A stretch of DNA of 64,000 nt from Mycolicibacterium frederiksbergense (GCF_029893345.1 NZ_JARXVE010000011.1:1-64000); one strand, 5' to 3'. Positions 1 to 9,430 are shown, numbered from the stretch's first letter. Translations and numbers: made by a program. The notes: generated from the sequence alone by a model not told the origin.

Positions 1-353
1 CCGCAACACACCGTCGAACAACACACCGCACGCGGGCATTCTCAAATGAGTCAACGAAGCAGCCAAACGGGCATTTTTAATGAGTCAACGCGGCAACCCA
101 AAATCTGGTGTCGATGAGGTTGGCGAGGCCAGCGAGTCCGGTGTGACCAGGACGTTGGGGCCGCTGAGGTCAGTGCGGCTCCAGAGGCGATTTCCGCGAC
201 TTTGTCGCGCACAGTCGGGCAGCACGACACATGCTTCCGAGCCGGGGTTTAACGTGAGCGCCCGCGGTCCTAGACCAACGTGGCACGTGCTCCGCGCTGG
301 CACCACTACAAGGATGCGATTCCTCCAAGCTGAATCGGCATGAAGCCGGCGGG
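1..353. other. Left-edge region without a credible gene
   Basis: I see no convincing coding frame here. Short open frames on both strands have no ribosome binding site and no recognisable motif. Two similar phrases, each a run of gggcatt followed by AATGAGTCAACG, occur near positions 36-56 and 68-91 and form a degenerate direct repeat. In M. tuberculosis the neighbourhood of aspC contains a 13E12-type repeat gene, but nothing here can be assigned to it. Confidence 0.4.
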
Positions 354-593
354 TCAGCTCTTGCCGTAGCGCGGGGCTTTCACTGCCGGAGCGGCGACGA
401 CGGGGGCGATCGTCGGGGCATACGTGACGGTGGTGGTCTCGCCAACGGTCATCTTTTCGCCAGTTATGACCGTCATTGGGCCGTCGTGTCCGCCGCTAAG
501 GGTCGCGCCGACGACGCCCATCGCGACGACGGCGCTGCCGCCGAGGACTGCCGCCAGGGTCTTGACCCGGGTGTTGCTCGTGGTTTGTGCCAT
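354..593 (-). CDS. Small exported or membrane-anchored protein (79 aa)
   Basis: The product has a short basic N-terminus followed by one hydrophobic segment (about residues 11-32, VKTLAAVLGGSAVVAMGVVG), then a polar Thr/Val-rich stretch containing MTVGETTTVTY and an Ala/Pro/Val-rich end. This is the layout of a secreted or singly anchored small protein. The family is not recognised, though small proteins with a GETTTVTY-like motif are, from memory, common in mycobacteria. It is transcribed away from aspC, and the 216 bp between the two starts would hold both promoters. No cysteine follows the hydrophobic stretch, so it is not a lipoprotein. Confidence 0.6.
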   Translation of the reverse strand: MAQTTSNTRVKTLAAVLGGSAVVAMGVVGATLSGGHDGPMTVITGEKMTVGETTTVTYAPTIAPVVAAPAVKAPRYGKS

Positions 594-809
594 GTGTGTA
601 TTGCCAATCGTGTCGAACGGTGATGCCTCGAAATCCTCTGGCCGGGGAGATCAGGCTGTGGGTATTGGCGACCATCGTGACGTAACTGTTTGCTGTGCGC
701 ATCACCGCCCAAGCCAATTCACAGCGGTTTGCCATCCGGATCGCAGCAACGCCGCCGGCACCGCGTACCGGATCGGCTAATTCCAAACCCACTGGACAGT
801 GATGAGACC

Positions 810-2081
810 ATGGTGGGCGTGACTACCCATCAGTTGCCGTGGCAGACCGGTCAGCACCCGAAGCCACGTACGTTTACCCAGTCCACGAAGCTGCAGGACG
901 TCCTGTACGAGATCCGCGGACCGGTACACGAGCATGCCTCACGGCTGGAAGCTGAAGGGCACCGCATCCTCAAGCTGAACATCGGCAACCCCGCGCCGTT
1001 CGGCTTCGAGGCGCCGGACGTGATCATGCGCGACATGATCCAGGCACTGCCGTACGCGCAGGGCTACTCCGACTCCAAGGGCATCGTCAGCGCGCGCCGC
1101 GCGGTGTTCACCCGCTACGAGCTGGTCGAGGGCTTCCCGAAGTTCGACATCGACGATGTCTACCTCGGCAACGGCGTCTCCGAGCTCATCACCATGACCC
1201 TGCAGGCACTGCTGGACAACGGCGATCAGGTGCTCATCCCGGCACCGGACTACCCGCTGTGGACCGCCTCGACCGCGCTGGCCGGCGGCACCCCGGTGCA
1301 CTACCTGTGCGACGAAACCCAGGGCTGGAATCCCGACGTCTCCGACCTGGAGTCCAAGATCACCGAGCGCACCAAGGCGATCGTGGTGATCAACCCGAAC
1401 AACCCCACGGGGGCGGTGTACAGCCGCGAAACCCTGGAGCAGATCGTCGAGCTGGCCCGCAAGCATCAGCTGATGCTGCTGGCCGACGAGATCTACGACA
1501 AGATCCTCTACGACGACGCCAAGCACATCTCGCTGGCGACCCTGGCGCCCGACCTGCTGACCCTGACCTTCAACGGGCTGTCCAAGGCCTACCGGGTGGC
1601 CGGTTACCGCTCCGGCTGGCTGGTCATCACCGGACCCAAGGAGCATGCCACCAGCTTCATCGAGGGCATCAGCCTGCTGTCGAATATGCGGTTGTGCCCG
1701 AATGTTCCTGCCCAGCACGCGATTCAGGTGGCGCTCGGTGGCCACCAGAGCATCGACGACCTGGTTCTGCCGGGTGGGCGGCTGCTCGAGCAGCGCGACG
1801 CCGCGTGGACCAAGCTCAACGAGATCCCCGGGGTGTCGTGTGTGAAGCCCTCGGGCGCGCTGTACGCGTTCCCGCGCCTGGATCCGGAAGTGCACGAGAT
1901 TCACGACGACGAGCAACTGGTGCTCGATCTGTTGCTGCAGGAGAAGATCCTGCTGACCCAGGGCACCGGATTCAATTGGCCCACACCGGATCACCTGCGC
2001 ATCGTCACCCTGCCGTGGTCGCGGGACCTGACCAAGGCGATCGACCGGATGGGCAACTTCCTGGCCAGCTACCGTCAGTAA
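810..2081 (+). CDS. aspC: Alanine/aspartate-type aminotransferase AspC
   Basis: This is a fold-type I PLP-dependent aminotransferase of 423 aa, close to M. tuberculosis Rv0337c as I remember it. It would move amino groups between amino acids and 2-oxoacids (pyruvate/alanine or oxaloacetate/aspartate) in the cytosol. Visible motifs are NIGNPAPFGF near the N-terminus, NPNNPTGAVYS, the ADEIYDKILYD segment, the PLP-lysine region FNGLSKAYRVAGYRSGW, and a C-terminal HLRIVTLPW block. The open frame extends 40 codons further upstream, but that part is not conserved-looking. ATG at 810 gives the usual family length. It is monocistronic, and the next gene is convergent. Confidence 0.93.
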   Translation: MVGVTTHQLPWQTGQHPKPRTFTQSTKLQDVLYEIRGPVHEHASRLEAEGHRILKLNIGNPAPFGFEAPDVIMRDMIQALPYAQGYSDSKGIVSARRAVFTRYELVEGFPKFDIDDVYLGNGVSELITMTLQALLDNGDQVLIPAPDYPLWTASTALAGGTPVHYLCDETQGWNPDVSDLESKITERTKAIVVINPNNPTGAVYSRETLEQIVELARKHQLMLLADEIYDKILYDDAKHISLATLAPDLLTLTFNGLSKAYRVAGYRSGWLVITGPKEHATSFIEGISLLSNMRLCPNVPAQHAIQVALGGHQSIDDLVLPGGRLLEQRDAAWTKLNEIPGVSCVKPSGALYAFPRLDPEVHEIHDDEQLVLDLLLQEKILLTQGTGFNWPTPDHLRIVTLPWSRDLTKAIDRMGNFLASYRQ

Positions 2082-2094
2082 CCGCGCGGCCGCC

Positions 2095-2691
2095 TCAAAA
2101 TCCGTTGTTGCGCAGTGCGCACATCCACCAGCCGTCACCGAGATCGACTGGGTCGGCGCAGATGAAGCCGTACATGTCGACCCCTTCGGGAGACTCGATG
2201 GGGTTGTACAGGTAGCCGCCGGCATCGTCCGGGATGCCGATCCATTGCGGGAAGAAGCGGCTTCCGTCCCGGTTCGAAACTTTCCCCTCTGCTACGAGAA
2301 ACCGTAGCGCCCAAGGCAATTGGCTGCCGTAATATTCCGTCCCCGGATCGGTTTCCAGTGCCCGCTCGAAAAGCGGCCGGTGCAGCATGAACCACGTTCG
2401 GGGTGCCACTTTCCACGTCGCATTCACAACAACGGTCGCCACGAGAAGCACCGGCAGCACAATCGCGACGGCCAGCCAGAGTCGTCGTTCGAGCAGCGCC
2501 ACCGCCACCGCGCCAAGCCCGCCCACGTAGAGCGCGGCCATAACCGGGGAGACCACCGGGTCGAGGATCCACATATCCGTCCTTGACCAGTGCCACCAGA
2601 ATCCGATCGCCCAGCACACCAATCCACCACACAGCACCCATATCCACCAGCGGCTACCTGCGGTCAGACCGGCTTTACCGACCCCGTCCAC
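2095..2691 (-). CDS. Membrane protein of unknown function
   Basis: I do not recognise the family. The protein has about three hydrophobic helices in its N-terminal half (WWIWVLCGGLVCWAIGFWW; VMAALYVGGLGAVAVALL; WLAVAIVLPVLLVATVVV), followed by a soluble, Trp- and Tyr-rich C-terminal domain of about 90 aa that probably lies outside the membrane. The frame is open to an ATG at 2730, which would collide with the divergent gene region. GTG at 2691 is my preferred start but has no clear ribosome binding site. The gene converges on aspC with a 13-bp gap. Confidence 0.6.
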   Translation of the reverse strand: MDGVGKAGLTAGSRWWIWVLCGGLVCWAIGFWWHWSRTDMWILDPVVSPVMAALYVGGLGAVAVALLERRLWLAVAIVLPVLLVATVVVNATWKVAPRTWFMLHRPLFERALETDPGTEYYGSQLPWALRFLVAEGKVSNRDGSRFFPQWIGIPDDAGGYLYNPIESPEGVDMYGFICADPVDLGDGWWMCALRNNGF

Positions 2692-2761
2692 GCCCTGCAG
2701 TATGCCGACCGCACACCGCTGCCGGTGCACCGTTCACAACTTGCATCTCTACGCTGTCCGG

Positions 2762-4003
2762 GTGGCGCATTCCCACTCCCACTCTCATTCCCTGACCGGC
2801 CCGGCACCGCTGGGCCCGCTGGCCACCCGGATCGTCGTCGGTCTGCTGGTCGCCATCGGCATCGCGGTGATCGCCGGCGCCGCCCTGCTGTGGCCCAACC
2901 AGCAGAAGGTGGACATCCCACTGCCCTTCCAGAACGCCGCCGGTGGCGCCGTCACCACCGAGGCGGGACATGTGTTGTCCAGCAGCCTCGCCGACTGCGG
3001 CAGCCCGTCTGCGGGCGCCGTGCTGACCTCGGCACCGTTGCCCGGAGCCCCGGGCAATGGCACCTGCGTGCACGACCTGGTAGCCATTGATTCCGGCCCG
3101 AACCAGGGCGCCAAAACCCTGCTCGAGTTCAGCACCGGACCGGGACAGCCGAATCTTGTTGCCGGAGACAATATCCGGATAAGCCGCCAGGTCGATGCGG
3201 CCGGGGCGACGAGTTACGCCTTCTTCGATTACGAACGCACCTGGCCGTTGATCGCGCTGGCCGCGGTATTCGCCATAGTTATCGTGGCGGTGGCGCGCTG
3301 GCGCGGCCTGCGGGCACTGGTCGGCATCGCGGTCGCATTCGCGGTGCTCATGGTGTTTCTGCTACCGGCGCTGCGCGACGGCGCCCCGGCGCTCCCGGTG
3401 GCGCTGGTGGCCTCGGCAGCCATCCTCTACGCGGTGATCTATCTGGCCCACGGCGTCAGCCTGCGCACCAGCGCAGCCCTGCTGGGCACCCTCACCTCGC
3501 TGCTGCTGGCGGCGATACTGTCCTGGGCGGCAATCGAATTAGCGCACCTGACCGGATTGTCGGAGGATCAGAACAACGAGGTCGCGGCGTATCTGGGCAA
3601 TGTGTCGATCACCGGCCTGCTGTTGGCCGGGTTCATCATCGGCTCACTGGGTGTGCTCAATGACGTCACGATCACCCAGGCCTCAACGGTATTCGAACTG
3701 GCCGAACACGGCGGCACCCGGCGGGCGATCTTCGTCGGCGCGATGCGCGTCGGCAGCGACCACATCGCCAGCACCGTCTACACCCTGGTGTTGGCCTACG
3801 CCGGCAGTGCGCTGCCGCTGCTGTTGTTGTTCAGCGTGGCGAATCGGTCCCTGGCCGACGTGCTGACCAGTGAGAGCGTGGCCATCGAGATCGCCCGATC
3901 CGCGGTGGGTGGCATCGCCCTGGCCCTGTCGGTCCCGTTGACGACGGGCATCGCCGCGGTGCTGGCCACGCCCGAGCAGCATTCACACCGGGCCGCGTCG
4001 TGA
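2762..4003 (+). CDS. YibE/F-family membrane protein
   Basis: This is a multi-pass membrane protein of about 413 aa with YibE/F-like architecture. It has one N-terminal helix, an extracytoplasmic domain of about 110 aa, then a block of six to seven helices containing the phrase GLLLAGFIIGSLGVLNDVTITQASTVFEL, which is typical of the family. The N-terminus is histidine-rich (VAHSHSHSHS), which may bind metal; the transported substrate is unknown. I prefer GTG at 2762 over ATG at 2702 because the upstream 20 codons are unlike the rest and would overlap the divergent neighbour. Its stop overlaps the next gene's start by four bases (GTGA), so the pair is probably co-translated. Confidence 0.78.
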   Translation: MAHSHSHSHSLTGPAPLGPLATRIVVGLLVAIGIAVIAGAALLWPNQQKVDIPLPFQNAAGGAVTTEAGHVLSSSLADCGSPSAGAVLTSAPLPGAPGNGTCVHDLVAIDSGPNQGAKTLLEFSTGPGQPNLVAGDNIRISRQVDAAGATSYAFFDYERTWPLIALAAVFAIVIVAVARWRGLRALVGIAVAFAVLMVFLLPALRDGAPALPVALVASAAILYAVIYLAHGVSLRTSAALLGTLTSLLLAAILSWAAIELAHLTGLSEDQNNEVAAYLGNVSITGLLLAGFIIGSLGVLNDVTITQASTVFELAEHGGTRRAIFVGAMRVGSDHIASTVYTLVLAYAGSALPLLLLFSVANRSLADVLTSESVAIEIARSAVGGIALALSVPLTTGIAAVLATPEQHSHRAAS

Positions 4004-5514
4004 TCCCCGCCGTTACCCCCTGTCCCGGAGACGTTTTCGTCTTCCCGCTCGAACGCATCGGACGCTACGGGGCTTGCCAGGTGGTCGCCGTCGACGAGGA
4101 ACGCGGGCTCGCGACCGTGGCGGTGCTCGCGTGGACCGGCACGGACGTGCCCGAGGTCACCGCCCTTTCCGGCACGCCGCGGATGGTGCGGGACTTTATG
4201 TTCTGGACACCCGCGGAGATTCTGAAGAACGTGCCCGTCGAAGTGCCGTCCAAGTACGTGAGGATCGGCACGCTTCCTGTGACCGGCGAGACCGCCTCAC
4301 GGTCTTACGACGCTTGGGATTTCGCCCTTGATGTCATTCGCCAGTACCGCTGGGACGCCCTCCCGAGTGAGACGACGGCGGCTTTCCGGTCGGCGCTCGA
4401 GAGCGAGCAGACCGTGATGATGCCCGGCCTCACCTACTCCCGCAGCGGCGAACAGTACGAATCGCACCTACCCGCCGCTCGCGCATTCAGCGACGATGGC
4501 GGCTACTACTCGGTCGGCGAGGACTTCCGCATGGAGTCGCTGCGCGCCTGGCCGGCGCTCTACCAGGTGGCACTCCAGTCGTGGCGCGACGACCTCTTGC
4601 CGTTCCTGGAATCGTCACCACTCGTCAAGGAACTGACGCTGACTGGGCACGGACGACGCGAGATCGACCTGTCCCGCACGGGCCTCAACCAGCTCACGAT
4701 CGACATCACGGGGCTCGAACGCCTCGTGCTCCCCTCGAGCCTCGACCTCTTGAAGCTGCACGGCACGGGAGCGGCCGGCCTGCACGTGACAGCCGATGAC
4801 GACGGCCGCTGGGTCACGGTGCACCTCGACGGGACCGTACCTGCAATCCATGGGCTCGACCACGCACCCGGACTCCGGATCGACGCAATCGAGAATCTCG
4901 ACGTCTCCGCTGTCGCCGAGTCCTTCCCCAACATCACCTGGCTGCATCTGTTCGGCGCTCCCGGCCTCCTCGTCGGGCTGCACGGACTGCAATCCTTGCC
5001 GAAGCTGTCCGCTCTGTGGATCTGTGACCTGTTCGGCTACGGGCCCGACGACATCCCCTACCCGGACGCACTCCCTACGCTCACGAACCTCGACCTGGAC
5101 AGCATCCCCGCCGACGTCGCCGCCAGCGTGCGCGCCCGATACAAGAAGGCACAACACGTCGAGTTGACCGTGCGCCGGCCCCGCAAGCCCGAATGGCTGG
5201 CCGAGAACCTCGAGAACCCCTTCCGCCGCTGGGACGGCCGCGACGGCATCCCCGACGCGGTCGCGAAGAAGGCCCGCACGGCGTTCGTCGCCGCCCTCCG
5301 CAAGGTTCGCGATGAGTCAGCCACGGATGACAACACTGTGACTGCAGCAACCGGGTTCCTCGACGCCATCGCAGCACTCAACCGCAAGCACCAATTCCTC
5401 TACACCCTGGAACGCGACGAGGTCATCGACGCAGTCAATACCCTCACCGCCGGACTCTCGCCCGAAGCGCACCGTGTCCTCCAACCGCTCATCGAGGAAG
5501 CGCTCGATGACTGA
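4000..5514 (+). CDS. Leucine-rich protein with an Imm26-like N-terminus
   Basis: The product is 504 aa. Residues 9-45 (PGDVFVFPLERIGRYGACQV and onward) resemble the start of Imm26-type immunity proteins. Residues of about 190-365 contain irregular leucine-rich strands (LVKELTLTGHG, LNQLTIDITGLERLVLPSSL, LPKLSALWICDLFG, LPTLTNLDLDSIP). The last 130 residues are alpha-helical and charged. It has no signal peptide and is probably cytosolic. The GTG start overlaps the stop of the YibE/F gene by four bases. The family is not firmly known, and the immunity link is only a resemblance. Confidence 0.65.
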   Translation: MIPAVTPCPGDVFVFPLERIGRYGACQVVAVDEERGLATVAVLAWTGTDVPEVTALSGTPRMVRDFMFWTPAEILKNVPVEVPSKYVRIGTLPVTGETASRSYDAWDFALDVIRQYRWDALPSETTAAFRSALESEQTVMMPGLTYSRSGEQYESHLPAARAFSDDGGYYSVGEDFRMESLRAWPALYQVALQSWRDDLLPFLESSPLVKELTLTGHGRREIDLSRTGLNQLTIDITGLERLVLPSSLDLLKLHGTGAAGLHVTADDDGRWVTVHLDGTVPAIHGLDHAPGLRIDAIENLDVSAVAESFPNITWLHLFGAPGLLVGLHGLQSLPKLSALWICDLFGYGPDDIPYPDALPTLTNLDLDSIPADVAASVRARYKKAQHVELTVRRPRKPEWLAENLENPFRRWDGRDGIPDAVAKKARTAFVAALRKVRDESATDDNTVTAATGFLDAIAALNRKHQFLYTLERDEVIDAVNTLTAGLSPEAHRVLQPLIEEALDD

Positions 5515-5524
5515 CCACCCATAG

Positions 5525-6151
5525 CTAGGCGCGGCTGGCGGTTGGCCCCAGCGTCTGTTCCAGCCCGGCGATGAGCGTGGTGAGTCCGCGCTCAAACCCG
5601 TCCAGGTGTCGAAGATCGCTGAGCATCGGCCACGGGCTGGGCAGGTCGTCCTGCCGGCCAGCGGCTTGGCCGCGGGCCCAGACGACGAGGAAACCAGTGG
5701 CGTACGCGTCGACCATTGCCAGGACATGGCTTGCCTGATCGGCGCTGAGCCCCGTGCTCTGCAGGACGTTGAGCAGTCGGGCCAGATGGGGTGCAACCGG
5801 CAACTCGTCGTAGGGCGCCAGGGCAAGCAATTCGAATGTCCGCGGGTACTGCACCGCCAGGTCTCGATATGAGCCCAGCACACGGCGGATCGCTTGCTGC
5901 CAGCTTTCCCCGGCCTGGGCGTCGGTGTCGAGCTGGCCGATGAGCTGCTCGACAACGCCTTCGAGAAGGTCGTCGCGGTTTCGGACATGGGAGTAGAGGC
6001 TCATCGTCCCGCAGCGGAGCTCGTCGGCGAGGGCGCGCATGGTCAACGTCTCCAGCCCGTCGCGTTCGATCAGCGCGATCGCGGCCGCGGCAACGTTGTC
6101 GCGATTCAACTTTGGTCGCGATTTTGTTTGCACCGCTTGACTTCTTCCCAT
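5525..6151 (-). CDS. TetR-family repressor (tetracycline-repressor-like C-domain)
   Basis: This is a 208-aa regulator. The N-terminal helix-turn-helix is clear: LNRDNVAAAAIALIERDG, then LTMRALADELRCGTMSLYSHVRNRDDLLEGV. The C-terminal domain resembles that of TetR itself. The frame is open upstream to 6226, but ATG at 6151 starts just before the DNA-binding domain and leaves a proper intergenic region. It is divergent from the amidase/permease pair with 60 bp between starts, so that pair is its likely target. The inducing ligand is unknown but may be an amide substrate of the amidase. Confidence 0.85.
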   Translation of the reverse strand: MGRSQAVQTKSRPKLNRDNVAAAAIALIERDGLETLTMRALADELRCGTMSLYSHVRNRDDLLEGVVEQLIGQLDTDAQAGESWQQAIRRVLGSYRDLAVQYPRTFELLALAPYDELPVAPHLARLLNVLQSTGLSADQASHVLAMVDAYATGFLVVWARGQAAGRQDDLPSPWPMLSDLRHLDGFERGLTTLIAGLEQTLGPTASRA

Positions 6152-6211
6152 AGATCTCACAGTATCGTCGTACATCGTACGGTATGGCGTACGCCACATG
6201 AGGAGGATCCG
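6152..6211. promoter_or_regulatory. Divergent promoter with a candidate TetR operator
   Basis: The region holds a dyad CGTAC-ATC-GTACG at 6169-6181 and a further CGTACG at 6188-6193, placed where a repressor could block both divergent promoters. AGGAGG at 6201-6206 is the ribosome binding site of the amidase. The assignment to the adjacent TetR protein is inferred from position. Confidence 0.5.
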
Positions 6212-7624
6212 TTGGCTCTGCATCACATGTCCGCTGTCGAGGCGACCGCGCTGTTTCGCAGCCGAGAGCTTTCACCGTCCGAACTGCTCGAGGCGGTTAT
6301 CGCCAGGACCGCCGACACCGAACCCGCCGTCAACGCCGTGACCGAGCAATGGCTCGACGAGGCCCGCGAGGACGCCCGACGCTCGGAGCAGCGTTTCGCC
6401 TCGGGTGAAGAGGTGGGGCCGCTGGAGGGAATCCCGTTGATGCTCAAGGACGAGCAGCCGGTCGCGGGGCGGCTCTGCGAGGACGGGTCGATGCTGGAGA
6501 AGGGCCGGATCGCCGACGTCACCCATCCCATCGTGGATCGGATCCGCGAGGCGGGGGCCGTCATCCACGGCCGAACCACCACGCCGGAGTTCTGCTGCGC
6601 GTCGGTCACCCACTCAGACCTGTGGGGCGTCACCCGCAACCCGTGGAACCTCGCCCTCACCCCGGGTGGCTCATCCGGTGGTTCCGGCGCGGTGCTGGCC
6701 GCGGGGTCGACGATTCTGGCCACGGGGTCCGACATCGGCGGCTCGATCCGGATCCCGTCGTCGTTCTGCGGCGTCGTCGGATACAAGCCACCGTTCGGAC
6801 GGGTCCCCGGCCTGGCCCCCTTCAACTCCGACACCTACTGCGCCGATGGGCCCATGGGCCGCAGCGTCGCCGACGTCGCACTGCTGCAGAACGTGATCGC
6901 GGGGCCCTGGTCCGCGGACCAGGCCTCCCTGCGGCCGCCGGTACCGGTCTCTGGCGAGGTCAGCTCACTGCGCGGCACCCGGATCGCCCTCTGCGTCACG
7001 CTGGGCGGCTACGACGTCGACCCGGTGATCGCGGCGAACACGCAAACCGTCGCCGCCGCGCTCAGGGCCGCCGGCGCCGAGGTAGAAGAGGTCACCCTGC
7101 CGTGGCAGCCCCAGCAGGTGCTCGATATCGCCTGGGCCCACTACGGCGCGGTGATGGGGCCGTTCATCGAGGAGGTGGCCAAGGGTGACCCGGAGATGCT
7201 CCAGGCCCTGATGCCCTACACGCGAGCCTTCGTGGCATCCGCGGCCGGGGCGTCCGACTACGTCGCCGGTCTGTGCGCCGAGGCCGAGTTCTACCGGCCA
7301 TTCGGGGAGCTGATGGAGCGCTTCGACGCGCTGGTCTGCCCGACCATGGCCGTCACCGGGCTCGACGCCGAAGCCGCATGTCTGGACACCCAGGCGGTCT
7401 TCAAGACCATGATGACCGTGCCGTTCAACGTGATTGGACGAGTTCCGGTGCTGGCGGTCCCGTCCGGCAAGGCGCCCAACGGCGTGCCCACCGGCGTCCA
7501 GATCGTGGGTCGCACCTACGACGACGCATCGGTATTCCGAATCGGGGCCGCGCTCGAGCACGAACTGGCGCTGTGGACTGACCCCGCTTGGTGGCCGGGC
7601 GTTCCGGTAGGTGCGCCGCAGTGA
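6212..7624 (+). CDS. Amidase-signature-family amidase
   Basis: This 470-aa protein of the amidase signature family would hydrolyse a carboxylic amide to the acid and ammonia. The Ser-cisSer-Lys triad is visible: Lys in LMLKDEQPV (about residue 75), the cis-Ser in TPGGSSGGSGA, and the nucleophile in GSDIGGSIRIPSSFCG. I choose TTG at 6212 because AGGAGG ends five bases before it; the ATG at 6227 is 20 bases from that site. It forms an operon with the permease, with stop and start overlapping as GTGA. The pair suggests import and hydrolysis of an amide under TetR control. The natural substrate cannot be read. Confidence 0.85.
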   Translation: MALHHMSAVEATALFRSRELSPSELLEAVIARTADTEPAVNAVTEQWLDEAREDARRSEQRFASGEEVGPLEGIPLMLKDEQPVAGRLCEDGSMLEKGRIADVTHPIVDRIREAGAVIHGRTTTPEFCCASVTHSDLWGVTRNPWNLALTPGGSSGGSGAVLAAGSTILATGSDIGGSIRIPSSFCGVVGYKPPFGRVPGLAPFNSDTYCADGPMGRSVADVALLQNVIAGPWSADQASLRPPVPVSGEVSSLRGTRIALCVTLGGYDVDPVIAANTQTVAAALRAAGAEVEEVTLPWQPQQVLDIAWAHYGAVMGPFIEEVAKGDPEMLQALMPYTRAFVASAAGASDYVAGLCAEAEFYRPFGELMERFDALVCPTMAVTGLDAEAACLDTQAVFKTMMTVPFNVIGRVPVLAVPSGKAPNGVPTGVQIVGRTYDDASVFRIGAALEHELALWTDPAWWPGVPVGAPQ

Positions 7625-9051
7625 CGTCATCGCAGCACACCGCCGATCAGTCCGTCTCCCGCGCCGGCTTGGCGCAGGGACGGCTCGGGACGATCGACAT
7701 CGTCTTCTTCGTCGTTGCCGCGGCGGCACCGCTCGCGGTGGTCGCCGGCGCCGCGCCACTGGCTTTCCGGATGGGCGGGATCGGCGCCCCAGGCGCCTAT
7801 GTCTTCTGCGGCGTGGTCTACATCCTGTGCGCGGCCGGCCTCACCGCCTTCGCGCGGCACGTGCGTGAGGCGGGTGCGTTCTACGCCTTCATCGGACGCG
7901 GACTCGGCAGGCCGGCCGGGGTCGGATCGGCGCTGATGGCACTGCTGTCCTACGGGCTGGTCTGCTTCGGGTTCTTCGGGTTTTTCGGCTCGTATGCCAG
8001 GACAACCGTGCTCGATCTGGTGGGGGTGGACCTGCACTGGTCCGTCTACGCCCTCGCCGGCGCCCTTTTCGTGGCCGTCCTGGGCTACCGGCAGGTCGAT
8101 ATCGGTGCCCGGGTGCTGGGCGTGCTGATGACCCTCGAGGTGCTGATCCTTCTAGTGCTGTCCGTCGCCGTTCTGGCCAAGAGCGGCTCGGCCAATCTGA
8201 CGTTGGAGCCCTTCGAACCGGCCCACGTCTTCGACTCCGGCGCGGGCGGCATGTTCGTTCTGGCACTGGGCGCCTTCATCGGTTTCGAGAGCACAACGAT
8301 CTACTCCGAGGAGGCCCGCAACCCGGAGAAGTCGGTGCCCCGCGCAACCTACGCGGCCGTGGCGTTTCTCGCCCTGTTCTATGGATTCACCACCTGGATC
8401 GCGGTAAAAGCGTTCGGGACTGACGCACTGCTGAGCCTCATCCAGGCCGATGACTTCCAGGATGTGTACTTCGGCCTCGCCGACAGCTACCTGGGGGGCT
8501 GGGCCAAGACCACGATGGAACTGCTGATCGTGACCAGCATCCTCGCGGCCACGCTCGCGTTCCACAATGCGACCGCGCGCTATATGTTCACTCTCGGTCG
8601 TGACCGGATCTTGCCCGCAAGCCTGGGGAATGCGCACCCCCGGTTCGGCTCTCCCAGCCGCGCCAGCCTGGTCACGACGCTCGGGGCGCTGCTCTTGATC
8701 GGCGTGACCGTGGCGCTGCACGGTGAGCCGTACCTGCACCTGCTGCTGTGGACGAACACCGTCGGCATCATCGGAATCGTTGTGCTGCAAGCCCTGTGCA
8801 TGGCGGCTGTCATCCGGTTCTTCACACCGGACCGCCGCGGCAGCACGGCATTCCGGGTTTGGGTGGCACCGGTGCTCGGTACGGCCGGGCTTCTCGTCGG
8901 CCTCTACCTCATGGTGACCAATGTCGAATTGCTGACCGGCCGCACCGATTGGGTCAACTGGGCGCTGTTGGCTCCGTTGCCTCTGCTCGGCATCGGCGGC
9001 TACCTCTGGGCGCGCAGCGGCCGCGGCGCGAACACGTCGGGCACGTCCTAA
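7621..9051 (+). CDS. APC-superfamily amino acid/amine permease
   Basis: This is a 476-aa integral membrane transporter with about 12 hydrophobic segments. The first helix region carries the APC-type pattern (LGTIDIVFFVVAAAAPLAVVAG), and helix 6 contains ALGAFIGFESTTIYSEEARNPEKSVPRA, a hallmark of amino acid/polyamine/organocation carriers. GTG at 7621 overlaps the amidase stop, so the two are translationally coupled. It probably brings in the amidase's substrate or a related amine. Its stop overlaps the stop of the convergent SnoaL gene by two bases. Confidence 0.88.
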   Translation: MTSSQHTADQSVSRAGLAQGRLGTIDIVFFVVAAAAPLAVVAGAAPLAFRMGGIGAPGAYVFCGVVYILCAAGLTAFARHVREAGAFYAFIGRGLGRPAGVGSALMALLSYGLVCFGFFGFFGSYARTTVLDLVGVDLHWSVYALAGALFVAVLGYRQVDIGARVLGVLMTLEVLILLVLSVAVLAKSGSANLTLEPFEPAHVFDSGAGGMFVLALGAFIGFESTTIYSEEARNPEKSVPRATYAAVAFLALFYGFTTWIAVKAFGTDALLSLIQADDFQDVYFGLADSYLGGWAKTTMELLIVTSILAATLAFHNATARYMFTLGRDRILPASLGNAHPRFGSPSRASLVTTLGALLLIGVTVALHGEPYLHLLLWTNTVGIIGIVVLQALCMAAVIRFFTPDRRGSTAFRVWVAPVLGTAGLLVGLYLMVTNVELLTGRTDWVNWALLAPLPLLGIGGYLWARSGRGANTSGTS

Positions 9052-9413
9052 ACCAGATCGCCCTCGGTCAGCTCGGTGGCCGCCATGGCCGCAGCCAGCG
9101 TGTCGTGGCGGAACACCGAGGTGACGTGGTCGTGGACCACCCGGAAGGCGGCCGCGCCGGTGCGGGTGGATCCGTCCGCGGCGGTAATGGTCTGTTCGAC
9201 GACGACCACGCCGTCGTGCACGAACATCCGCCCCGGCGTGACGGTCTCCCCCGCCGATTCGGCCCAGTCCCGCAGGGCGTCCTGTCCCTGAGCGGCCCCG
9301 CTCGCATCGCCCACCTCGACGTCATCGCTGGACAGCGCGACCAGGGTGTCAATGTCCTTGTCGTTCAGCGCGTCATGCCAGGCCAGAACCGTGGCGATCT
9401 CCGATGTGGTCAT
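9048..9413 (-). CDS. SnoaL/NTF2-like protein
   Basis: This 121-aa cytosolic protein has the NTF2-like pattern: an N-terminal helix with WHDALNDKDIDTLVALSSDDVEV, then alternating strands ending in FRVVHDHVTSVFRH. Such domains act as small cyclases, isomerases or binding proteins, and no specific activity can be read. ATG at 9413 is chosen over upstream codons because family members begin this close to the first helix. It lies 17 bp after the mycothiol-isomerase-like gene on the same strand and is probably the last gene of the cyp140 operon. Confidence 0.75.
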   Translation of the reverse strand: MTTSEIATVLAWHDALNDKDIDTLVALSSDDVEVGDASGAAQGQDALRDWAESAGETVTPGRMFVHDGVVVVEQTITAADGSTRTGAAAFRVVHDHVTSVFRHDTLAAAMAATELTEGDLV

Positions 9414-9430
9414 GAACGAAACGTAGCCCC

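Noticed and set aside
939-2225. Long open frame (428 aa) on the minus strand
   Set aside because: It is antisense to aspC, whose motifs are certain. The frame is kept open by high GC at third positions and has no domain or ribosome binding site.
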